Origin: Trametopsis cervina
Taxonomy: Eukaryota > Basidiomycota > Agaricomycetes > Polyporales > Irpicaceae
DNA length: 64,000 nt
NCBI GenBank assembly: GCA_022385755.1
Contig: MU278354.1
Span: forward strand, 62,001-126,000
Reading direction: 5' to 3'
The position numbers and the translations under genes are program-made. Positions 12,754-22,388 of the stretch are shown here, in pieces. Numbering within the stretch: the stretch's first letter is position 1; every line of letters starts with the position of its first letter. The notes beneath the pieces are model-generated. The model ran no database searches, had not been told where the DNA came from, and saw nothing but the letters and a program-made list of their open reading frames with translations.

Positions 12754-13543
12754 GTTGACAAAAGAATATCGAGAGTGGGGAAAGAAAAATACGGTGGGAG
12801 TAGAAGAGATTGGGTTCGCGTGGAGAGTTATAAGGCAAAGAGGAGTGGTGCGTACTATATTCCACTTGGCATTCAGGTTGCCACTTGGTCTCCACTGTAA
12901 GCCATCCGCTCCTTTGCAGTGCAGGTGACAGTACGAAGGCAATAATGGTCGCAAATTTCGTGCGGACGCTGTAGCGGACGGCGACGACGAGTTCTCGGTG
13001 GTTGTTGAACGTGACCAACGAGAAGTGGACAGAGAATTCGGCGAACAATTCCCTCCATATTACTTAAATCTAGGCGTCATCGGCGGGTCGCTTCCTTTCC
13101 AGACCTTTCCCGCCCATCATTCTCCCTGACGTCACTCCCACGCTTATCTGCTTCGCTGAGATCTCATCGGCCTTGACCTAGAAAGGCAATCCAGCAAGTT
13201 AGTGGTTTGATGGACATCCGTAGAGCCGACGAGGCGGACTGTAGAAATTTGGCGGGATTGTTGAGGCAAAACAGAAATATTTATCTGATTCTAACGTCAC
13301 TATTCGAATTACACGACGGCGTCCTGATTCGAACGATGGTCTGTCTCTGCTATTGTACAATGGATTCGGAGTATACTGCGTAATTCCAGCGTTACAGAAT
13401 TCAGCGGATTGGTATCACATGTGCGGAATGGCCTCCTGTACACCGTCGCGTGCAAACCCCAGTTTGATATGTCTCTCAATCACGTCCAATTCTGCCGCAT
13501 TGTACACTTCATGGGCATAATTGATCGGTCCAGGATTGAGCGT
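12754..13543. other. Intergenic region, no gene seen
   Basis: 790 bp between the start of SYM1 and the end of the amine-oxidase gene. No ORF with recognisable content, RNA gene or repeat was found. The part near 12754-13060 is likely the SYM1 5' region. Confidence 0.5.
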
Positions 13544-15709
13544 CTAGCGGAGCCGCACGAAGTCTTCCTCTGGACATCCGAATGTCTTCATAATGCCAAA
13601 TATCGCTCTCTCCGCGCTCTCCAGGGCACCAGCAACCCAGCTAGGATAAACATCTACTTTTCAGCGCTAATATGCGTAGGATAGATGGTGTATCTCACGC
13701 GTGTGTTGTGCTGAGAGCTTCGCCAGCGAACCAAAGCTGACCGTTGGCTGCTGGCTGGGTCATGGCAGTAAATATGGCGTCGGCATACTGGGAAGGACCG
13801 AACTCAGCGTACGATCCTACAAGACAACACATCAGTACATCCTCTCGATGACTATGCTCGAACTGTGTGTGCACGCACCCATGCTGTAAGGATCGCGGCT
13901 CCAATCATGCGCAAAACAGTCGCGTTCGCGATCTTCGACTAAGCCACGCAGGTAGTCGTATTCTACCCCATGGATCATAGCGAGTTCCTTGAGAATCAGG
14001 TCGAGCAGCCTCTCGTCGATTTCACCCGTGCGGTTATCGAACTGAGAGCCCATGCGGTCTGCATCTTGCAACCAGCAGTAGCTTACGATGAGCACGCGCG
14101 ACTTCGGCTCGTGTTCGGGGTACAACGGGTATACGCTGTGTCACGATAAGTATTGCTGCATGGCGCGCGAGTAAACGAGCTCACATGACGCGCAGAGGGC
14201 GATCAGTCCGGCTGCAGCAGTGGACATTACATCTATTGCTGATACACCGACAACGTAGAAAGAACTTGTGCGCACCTGTCACCGCCGATGATGTTCAACG
14301 GAGCCTCCGCCCACCAGTTCTTCGAGAATCGAATGCCAATCTTGACTGCACTTCCGTACGCGAGCTGACGAATTGCGCTCCACTGCGCATAGTTTGAATG
14401 TATCCCTGCTTGGCCGAGGTCGACCCGGCTCAGCGCCGGAAGCGTGAGAGTCGAGATGACTACTGCATAGTTGGTCTCTTCGGTCGTCTTTGTGCTATCT
14501 GGAGCGACTTTCTCGGTCGTCACGATCAGGCCGTCAGATGTCTGGCAGCTTGTGTTGTGGTTTCGGATGGCCGTAACACGAGTGTTTGTTTTGACGGGAC
14601 TTGTGAGCTGCCGTGCCAATGCGTATGCGAGTTGGGCTGCCCCTTGACTACTTGACGTCGTCAATGGCCGAACGAAGTGACAAAGTATGAGATGACGAAG
14701 TACGAACTCAATACAGAACCACTCAATGGGTTGGCCGGTCGCTTCTCTTTGCCAGTCGAATGCAATATCCTCTAAGATAGTCTCAACGAGACCACGGTCG
14801 TACGTTCCGGTCGAACCATTTAGTGTTTCTAAGACGTTGATGACCGAGGTGGGATAGCGAAGTCTGTACTGGAGGTATGTTCGCATGGTGTACGGGTCGT
14901 ACTCCCTGATGAGCCCCCTGACGAATTCGTCAAGGTCACTACTGCCCGGAAGTAGTCCCCTTCGCAGCTCTTTCATAATAGTATTCATGCGTACTCTCAT
15001 AGATAGGGGGTTTCGGACCCAGGCGTAGTCCTCTGGAACGTATGTGGCGATGTTGTAAGGATACTTCACGTTTGTAGCTCCTTCAGGCAATATGCGAGGG
15101 TAGTGCACATTGTTGAAGAACTGATAGCCTTCTGAACCCGCGCTGGAATTATGGAAGGGTATAAGCCTAACAGAGCCTTTCACAGCGGCGTTGAGCGACG
15201 CGATGAGATTGAATGTCCGTCGCATGAACGGAGTTTTAGGGAACCGCATTGCGCCCACATCCTGGTATGAAAGCATGTAAACACGCTACACTATAGTGAA
15301 GGCAATACAACGCACGTAGTAGTCGTATCCCGTATTGTCGTTCTCGAACCTGTGAGTATACAGACGGCCTGAAAGAGCGCCTCGTGAAGGGCGTGTCACA
15401 CTTATCTGAAGAACACTGACCTCCGATACGTCCATTCGCCTCGATGATGTCGCAGGGAATCCCTACACGCCCCAGAAGCCAGGCTGCATAGAGTCCAGCC
15501 ACTCCACCTCCAGCGATACAAACGCGCTTCTCGACCAAGCTGGCTTTACTGAGCGTGGGGGCAAACGTGCGGAAAGCAGGGAACTTCACAGTACGCCAGG
15601 CCATCTCCGTAGGTTCGTTGGGGAGATACGTATGGATTGCCTGCTTAACCGCATCCTCCAGGCGGATATGAGCTTGAATCGCGAATAAGTCAGGTTGAGT
15701 TTCAGCCAT
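13544..15709 (-). CDS. FAD-dependent L-amino-acid oxidase-like amine oxidase
   Basis: Flavin amine oxidase, likely oxidising L-amino acids to keto acids with release of ammonia and H2O2. Eight exons (15421-15709, 15316-15368, 14708-15261, 14276-14647, 14185-14211, 13879-14135, 13699-13816, 13544-13640) give 588 aa. The Rossmann FAD motif VCIAGGGVAGLYAAWLL ends in the acidic IIEA about 100 residues after the start. It is followed by NGRIGGRLYTH, YYDVGAMRFP, IEWFC and the C-terminal FAD segment WFAGEALSTTHAWVAGALESA. These are the landmarks of the LAAO/MAO family. No signal peptide is seen. The 60-nt intron at 14648-14707 has no in-frame stop, so a retained form would still encode protein. Confidence 0.88.
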
Positions 15710-16096
15710 GATGAAGCGATAAAGACTATTTGGCCCTCTCGATTGAGGCCCTTTATATAGAGTTTCGAGTAGAGTTTACTATCAGAGTTCTGCACACGTT
15801 AGAAAACCCTTTCGCTGACGTTGTGTTAACCCCGGAATGAAACGATTTATTGCTACCGTCCGGAGGTGGGCTAAGCCTGGGTTGGGTGCGAGGGCTGGCA
15901 GTGATGTTTCTAAGACAGAAGCTGCCTAGAGGGAAGAGTGCCCTATTAGTGTAGATGGGATCCAGAAGATGACGAGTGAACACCTGCTGTGAACTGGTCT
16001 CTGGTTACTTCTCTGTTTGATTACAAGAGTTCGACAGCTTCCCGAAGACTAATTGCGACTGAGCATTCGATCACGTGGAGCAACCGTGGTTCGTTA

Positions 16097-16224
16097 CCGA
16101 TGAACGGTCATATACAAAGCTGTATAGAGCCGCCGATGAACGGTCATATACAAAGCTGTATAGAGCCGCCGATGAACGGTCATATACAAAGCTGTATAGA
16201 GCCGCCGATGAACGGTCATATAGA
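16097..16224. repeat. 36-bp tandem repeat, about 3.5 copies
   Basis: Units starting at 16097, 16133, 16169 and 16205 begin CCGATGAACGGTCATATACA. The first three copies look identical and the fourth breaks off after CATATA near 16224. Each full unit contains a perfect 6-bp inverted repeat, TATACA-AAGC-TGTATA, with a 4-nt loop. A plus-strand ORF through it encodes a 12-residue repeat (MNGHIQSCIEPP), but since 36 is a multiple of three that follows automatically and is not evidence of coding. The array lies just 3' of PTH2. Confidence 0.92.
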
Positions 16225-16273
16225 TGGCTGTAACGATCCGTGCTATAGCAAATGAGAACAAAACAGCAGCCAT

Positions 16274-17304
16274 CTACAGCAGTCGAAGCTTCCCAGTAAC
16301 CTTATTGATCAGTTCAATAGGTGCTGTAGCCTCGTGGTCAGTCTGTGATGCGTCTCGACATTGCATGATGACTTACCAGGCCCTATGCCCAACACCGTCC
16401 GCGAACCTGCAGCTATCTGTGTTCGCCCGCTAACACAGATCTACTTAGTGGGAATAAGACAGCAGACTGCCCAAGTCGACTTACGCATCTAATATCGAAC
16501 GTGCGCAGAGGTTCAAGCTCTTGGCGATGGCTTCCAACTCCAATAGCTCATCTTCCGAGCCCGCTTTTAGCGCGACCTTCGCTTGACTGTTCGTGTCGTC
16601 AGATTTTATCTTGCGCAATAGATTTCATCCATACCCTGTACGCTCCCAATGCTGCAATAACTACTCGTGTGCTGGTGATTAATATCTGAGGGCGACGGCG
16701 AGAGAACTTCGCGTACCTTCGGGTTTGTTTTCTGGAGGGCTTTATAGCATGCCAGGGTAGCGTGACTGCATTACACGTGTCAATCTAAGCTGAATGACAT
16801 TTTGAAACCAGCCAAACTGACCCGCATCTGTCACAGAATATAACATTAGTATTTTGTCCCGGCTTGTCTGACAATACTCACTGAGCTGCAATTTTCCCGG
16901 TTGTCATCTTGAGATCTGTGCGCACAACGAGAACCTGCAAACATGTCCCCGTGAGTATATTTCCTGGAGTGCCATGTGTAGAAAAGTAGTGCACGCACCA
17001 ATTTACAAGGTTCCATGAAGCCAGGCTTCACGGCAGAGAGATCTCCATCTGCTACGTCCTCTTCTTCGCTATCACTCTCCTCACTCTCTTCTACTGGGGC
17101 TTGGGATGTAAGTGTCGTCTGCGCGTTGTCTGTAGCTTGTGGCGAAGAAGCCTGTCGCGAGTTTACACCTATAGCGTAGCCTACGCCAAGTGACGTCGCA
17201 ACGAGTGCCGCGGCGGTCAGAACTGGAAAGCAGTTATGAATTCGCATACCCGTCTAGTTGAGCGATTACCTACGTTGTGTCCCCGCTGACGCGGATGAAG
17301 ACAT
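16274..17304 (-). CDS. PTH2: Peptidyl-tRNA hydrolase 2, membrane-anchored
   Basis: Hydrolyses peptidyl-tRNA released from ribosomes. Nine exons (17274-17304, 16999-17222, 16882-16934, 16822-16827, 16717-16765, 16635-16651, 16485-16586, 16377-16429, 16274-16323) read in frame to give 194 aa. Residues about 11-28 form one hydrophobic segment (LLTAAALVATSLGVGYAIGV), like the N-terminal anchor of human PTRH2. An acidic linker follows, then the catalytic domain: KLVLVVRTDLKMTTGKIAAQ, CGHATLACYKAL, GQAKVALKAGSEDEL, RTQIAAGSRTVLGIGPAP and VTGKLRLL at the end. One exon is 6 nt and another 17 nt; the 6-nt exon restores the invariant QC of AAQC. It is divergent from HAS1 with 240 bp between start codons. 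Confidence 0.92.
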
Positions 17305-17544
17305 GTCGGTCAGTTGCACCTGAAATATAGCGCGCGCATACAGTGATCGCATACTTGCAGTGGTTAACGGTCCGGCAAAGTCCGAGCCAATCAAAGGGCA
17401 GAGCTGCACATTTTGCTTCTTTTCCTCCTGCCGCTTATTAGGCTTACATCTCCTACCCTCTCCCTCTATTCCGCTTGGTTGAATTGCTTGTCTACGGACT
17501 TCTCTACCATCACATATTACACTATCACTTGAGTAACCGACAAA
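17305..17544. promoter_or_regulatory. Shared upstream region of PTH2 and HAS1
   Basis: 240 bp separate the two divergent start codons, so both promoters must lie here or overlap the genes. The HAS1-proximal side is rich in pyrimidines on the plus strand (CTCCTACCCTCTCCCTC near 17450), as often seen upstream of fungal genes. No TATA box was identified. Confidence 0.5.
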
Positions 17545-19585
17545 ATGGCTTCAGAAGGGGTCACCGTACCCAAACCGACCCCAAATGATGTCTCAGAGCA
17601 GACCGACCGCAAGCCCTTCTCTGACCTGGAGCTCTCGGAACAGACAATGCGCGCATTGACAGAGATGGGCTTCCGCACGATGACAAGTATACAGGAGAAG
17701 TCAATACCACCGTTACTGGCAGGGAAGGATGTGCTTGGAGCTGCGAGGACAGGGTCAGGAAAGACATTAGCTTTCTTGATCCCTGCAGTTGAGCTATTAC
17801 ACCGGCTGAAGTTCAAACCTCGAAATGGTGAGCTTGCGGTAAAATTAGCTGCTTCCTTACTTCCAAGGGCGTAGTGGAGGTGGTTAACGCACGGTTAACT
17901 AATACTCTGCGTTTGCCAGGAACTGGAATCATCATTGTCTCACCTACACGAGAACTCGCGTTGCAAATCTTTGGAGTCGCCAAGGAGCTCATGGCACATC
18001 ATTCTCAGACGTTCGGAATTCTCATGGGAGGCGCGAACCGTAAAGCGGAGGCGGACAAACTGCAGAAGGGTGTGAACCTGATTGTGGCAACACCGGGTCG
18101 GCTCTGGGATCATTTGGAGGTGAGTATTCTCGTCAGATATCTGCCGTATAGGCCACTCATTGACTGTGTGGACGCCGCGTATCAGCACACGAGTGGATTC
18201 GTCTTCAGAAATCTCAAGTGTCTCGTTATAGACGAGGCGGATCGTATATTGGAAGTAGGTTTCGAAGAGGAGATGAAGAAGATCATCGCCCTTCTTCCTA
18301 ATGGTAAGTCTATCTTTTTAGCATAACGGAAGCTAGACTGAGGCTCATGATTCTATGCAGAAGACCGCCAATCCATGCTCTTCTCCGCAACACAAACAAC
18401 AAAAGTCACAGACCTTGCCCGAATATCTCTTCGCCCTGGGCCACTCTACATTGATGTCGACAAGACGGAGAACACCAGCACAGTCGCAACTCTCTCGCAA
18501 GGATATGTTGTGTGCCCGTCAGATAGACGATTCCTTCTCTTGTTCACGTTCCTCAAAAAGCACATGAAGAAGAAGATTGTTGTGTTCTTCTCAAGCTGTA
18601 ATTCGGTGAAGTATCATGGGGAGTTGCTGAATTACATTGATGTGCCTGTATTGGACCTCCATGTACGTACAAATCTGCCTCTACATCCGCATTGGACTGA
18701 CAGTAGCTCCGGCTGTTCTGTAGGGCAAACAAAAACAACAGAAGCGCACGAATACCTTCTTCGAGTTCTGTAATGCCTCATCTGGGATCCTTCTATGTAC
18801 GGATGTTGCCGCACGAGGTCTCGACATCCCCCGGGTAGATTGGATCATTCAGTACGACCCCCCGGATGACCCGCGTGACTACATCCATCGAGTAGGGCGA
18901 ACTGCGCGTGCTGGGAAAGTAGGAAAGAGTCTGATGTTCTTGCTACCGAGCGAGCTAGGTTTCCTGCGGTTCCTGAAGGAGGCGAAAGTCCCCTTAAACG
19001 AGTTCAGCTTCCCGGCGGATAAGATTGCAAATGTGCAATCGCAGGTGCGTGCAGATCCTTATATAAGACTGTCAGTGAACTCATGTGATTGCGATTATTC
19101 AGCTGGAGAAGTTGTTGCAGAAGAATTACTTCTTGCATCAGTCAGCACGCGACGGGTACAGGTCATACCTGCAAGCATATGCGTCATATTCTCTCAAGAA
19201 GATATTCGATGTGAACCAGCTCGACCTCTCGAAGGTGGGCAAGTCGTTCGGTTTCTCGGTTCCACCGCGGGTGAATGTGAACATCGGCGGCGGGACAGGT
19301 GGTGCGGGTCGCACGGGGAAGAAGAGGAGGAGAGACGAGGATGGTGAGGGCGAGCAGAATGAGGAGAACGAGGAGGTGTGGGAGGAGATCGATGCTGTGG
19401 ACAAGGAGGGAGGCGACGACGACGACGATGAGGAGGAGGTTGTATCGCGGAAAGATGTGCGGAGAGACTCAAAGTTCCGGAGGAACGAGACGCTGGGAAA
19501 GAAGAGAGTCGATAAGGAGATCTACCAGAAAGGTCTGGAGAGAAAAAGGATGAAGAATGCAGGAGGTGCGCAATGGAGTAGTTGA
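17545..19585 (+). CDS. HAS1: DEAD-box RNA helicase Has1 (DDX18)
   Basis: Nucleolar ATP-dependent RNA helicase required for 40S and 60S subunit assembly. Exons 17545-17827, 17920-18119, 18186-18303, 18361-18662, 18724-19044 and 19103-19585 give 568 aa. All helicase motifs are visible: F...L (Q motif region [19 protein letters not shown] ... IQ), AARTGSGKT (motif I), [24 protein letters not shown] (DEAD replaced by the allowed DEAD sequence), SAT, then [22 protein letters not shown]. The long Has1 extension ([36 protein letters not shown]-like) is present. The tail from residue about 460 is very acidic then basic. The first intron (92 nt) is longer than the local norm. Confidence 0.95.
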
Positions 19586-19993
19586 TCTGTCGGCTGAGGG
19601 TCACGCTGGACTGCGCTTTCACATTATTTGCATATTGGTATTCTCGCTGTATCTGCATGTTGTCTTTCCTACACATATTACCTCGCTCCCCGAACTGCTG
19701 CGTGCTGTGCCGCCCATTTCGTCGCCACGTCTGCTCGTCGTGGCCATCTCATTTTGTAGCCACACCCGTAGTAGACGCCCTCATTGCAGGAAAAGCGGAG
19801 CCTGCCCTAAATCCGAACATGCGTACGTCACAATCACACCTGCTCATCATCACCTCGCGGCGCCGCGCAGACTGGGCCTGAAAAACAATTTCCGTGAGCC
19901 TGTTGGGGTTCCTCTGCACCATATCCTTTTATCTGTAACTTTGACGTAAACCTTTCTCTCTTCCTCTCCCTCGCGAGCATTGGGTTCTGAACC
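19586..19993. other. Intergenic, TMEM33 upstream region
   Basis: About 400 bp between HAS1 and the TMEM33-like gene. A pyrimidine-rich tract (near 19951-19970) precedes the start codon at 19994, as is common for fungal promoters. No gene was seen. Confidence 0.45.
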
Positions 19994-21236
19994 ATGGCGA
20001 CTACACAGGTGAGCTATTCACGCAGCACTGGCAGCTGTGGAACGGGTTGGTTGACGTTGCATGATTTCGTAGCACTATCTGTGGGCCGGAGGCCACTTCA
20101 TTCTCCTCGTCTCTTCAATCAAGTATCTTTTGGCATGGGCTTTATTCAGGGCGCCGTCTGCATGGTGGTATAAGAGTGCGTCGCTTTGTTCTATGCCAGG
20201 GGGAGGCAGTGTGCGCGTTCGCGACGACCCCCTCTCCCTGCTGCACTTTCCTCGTGGCATGCGTGCTGAACAACCACGTTGTAGCGAGCTTTTTGGGAGC
20301 GCTCATTAGTTATGCCATCGTGTGCTAGTAAGTGGTCATTGACGTTTCTTGTGTTGTGTATGGGTTCTCAAACGCGAGTGGTGCCATTGCAGTAAATCCC
20401 TAGGAGTGAGTCCCACAGCATTTCGTTGTTGGTTTGAACCGCTCGTCTGACCAAATCCCAGATTCCTCAACCCAGTCCCGCATGGTTCAAAAGGGCGTTG
20501 CTCGACGAGGTGCGCATTTGTACGCAACGGCGCGCACAGGACAGACCATTCTGACGTGTCCCCCCTTGTGGCTCCTTTAGAACGTGCAATACACTCTACT
20601 TGCCGTTTTCTGGTGGACCTCAAAGCCGATTGCTGGTACGCATTATCGTGGCTTACAATAGCGAGATGTTCTCCGTGTGCTGATGAGCTACCTCCGCAGT
20701 CACGCTGTTGCCATATGCCATATTCTCTCTGTTCCACGCGCTTTCCTTCACTCGCTCTACTCTGATGCCTCAGTTCCTTCCCCCGGGTCCTCCTGCGACG
20801 GCTGGAGGCCCTCCAACTCCTCATCCTTTGGCGAAGAGACTGCAACTTTGGGTGAAAGGTACGTCACGTGGCCGCAGCTACAAGGCAAAGCGAGTGCTAA
20901 TTGAACGGTTCAGCCAACTACGACACCGCGATGAAGGCTGTCGCATTCATTGAGTTGCTGATCATGGCGCGCGTTCTGTTTGGCGCCATCTTGTTCCGCA
21001 ACTCTATCCTGTCGCCCATCTTCTACGCCCACTTCTTGCGCCAGCGCTACTACCAATCCGTCTTCACGCGCAACGCCGTGCAGTACGTCAACGCCCGCGT
21101 CGAAGGGTACGTGAGGAGCCCGTCTGCACACCCGGTGGCAGTGCAAGTTTGGGACAAGGTCAAGTTTGGCCTGGACAAGTGGGCTGGTGGCACGCTTGCG
21201 CCCCAGCCTGCCGCTGCTCGTGCTCAGGCTCAGTGA
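19994..21236 (+). CDS. TMEM33 / Pom33 / Tts1 family ER membrane protein
   Basis: Family members shape ER tubules and the nuclear envelope and associate with nuclear pores (yeast Pom33, fission yeast Tts1). Eight exons (19994-20008, 20073-20175, 20285-20327, 20393-20405, 20462-20509, 20581-20635, 20700-20858, 20914-21236) give 252 aa. Hydrophobic segments are seen at HFILLVSSIKYLLAWAL, FLGALISYAIVCY, VQYTLLAVFWWTS, VTLLPYAIFSLFHALSF and AFIELLIMARVLFGAILF. Conserved blocks include LFHALSFTRS and the C-terminal YAHFLRQRYYQSVFT. Two exons are tiny (15 nt at the start, 13 nt internal). Confidence 0.85.
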
Positions 21237-21663
21237 TGTAGTGTACGAAGCGGATGATTCCTTGTTTTGTCATGAAGATAAATGCTCGGTTATGCATGTG
21301 TCTGTGTGGTGTCTGGACCTGCTGGCTGGTGATTATATAACGTGGTTGATGTTCTATAATGAAATGGTTTTTTCTTGCTCCTGAATATCATATTTTCGTC
21401 CCATGAGAGAATACAGGAAGAGATGTTATGTTGTTTTTGAATCCCAGCAATTCCACGGTGGCTGACAATGATCAAGTGGCAACAATTGCTGAATATCATA
21501 TGCGAAGTGTCATCCGCCGTGACGAGGGGTGCCATGACGTCACTGTGTTAATGAGTTCTGAGGAGTACTTTGGCCCCCGCACTCGTACTAAAGCACACAG
21601 CAGCATGGACCTCTGCAACTTTACTACTCAACCTTATACCACCACCTTCGACTACACAACACA

Positions 21664-22014
21664 ATGGCAGCACTCGCCCACGCTTTCTCGAACTTCAGTC
21701 ATGCTCTCACCAACATCGCGTTCGCGATAATTAACGCATTCATTGCCGTCTTCCACGCAATACTCGAGCTTGGACAGGAGCTCATCCAGGGAGTCTTCGC
21801 TATCGGCCATGCCATCGTAGCACTCTTCACGGAGCTTGTTCAGGATACCGTTGGCTTTGTCTTCGGTAAGTCCTTTTCCATCGAGAGGTCTTTGCATGTG
21901 ATGCTTATGATGTTTTCGGCAGCCAACTTCTTCCTCATCCTTGTCCTGGGCGGAGGCTACTATTTGTACACTACGTCTTCAACAAGCAAGAGTAAGGGAA
22001 AACGGCGCGCATAG
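21664..22014 (+). CDS. Short amphipathic/membrane protein, unknown function
   Basis: Not recognised. Exons 21664-21865 and 21923-22014 give 97 aa. A long helical N-terminal part (NIAFAIINAFIAVFHAILEL, then VFAIGHAIVALFTELVQ) is followed by one strong membrane segment (NFFLILVLGGGYYLYTT) and a short basic tail (SKSKGKRRA). The 57-nt intron (GTAAGT ... GGCAG) is a multiple of three and contains no stop, so splicing and retention both give a full protein (97 or 116 aa). The spliced form keeps a cleaner hydrophobic segment and is preferred. Confidence 0.65.
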   Translation: MAALAHAFSNFSHALTNIAFAIINAFIAVFHAILELGQELIQGVFAIGHAIVALFTELVQDTVGFVFGKSFSIERSLHVMLMMFSAANFFLILVLGGGYYLYTTSSTSKSKGKRRA

Positions 22015-22388
22015 GATGTCCTAAACGGACACTGCGCACTGCACAGGTCAGCCGCTCTTAGTGCTCAGGGTGTTCGGATGAGAGCTGACAGTTTCTATGA
22101 TGGATACAGTAGCCGTCAGCAGGACGAACATGTTTCATGATATCAGGATTGTAGTTTACCATTTCTTTTGTACCACCCTAGTTATGATACCATAATGCTA
22201 CCTCTATTCCCAAAGTCGAGCAGAGCGTCGAGAGCGAGCGAGAACGCCATCAGCATCCAAACAGAGCACAACACAGGTGGTATACCCGTGCGCCTAATCG
22301 TTCCGCGCAAGAACTGAGACAACTGACACGGCAGCTCATTCCCGCTGCAGAGGCGGAAGTCAGCCTCTACGAAGCGGTCATATCTTGC
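22015..22388. other. Intergenic, nothing seen
   Basis: About 370 bp between the short membrane-protein gene and the CBS/PB1 gene. No coding or RNA feature was recognised. Confidence 0.45.

Noticed and set aside
16097..16255. ORF with a 12-residue repeat (MNGHIQSCIEPP) as a repeat protein
   Set aside because: The unit is 36 bp, so any open frame repeats automatically. There is no start context, splice signal or domain, and the DNA hairpin explains the conservation better.
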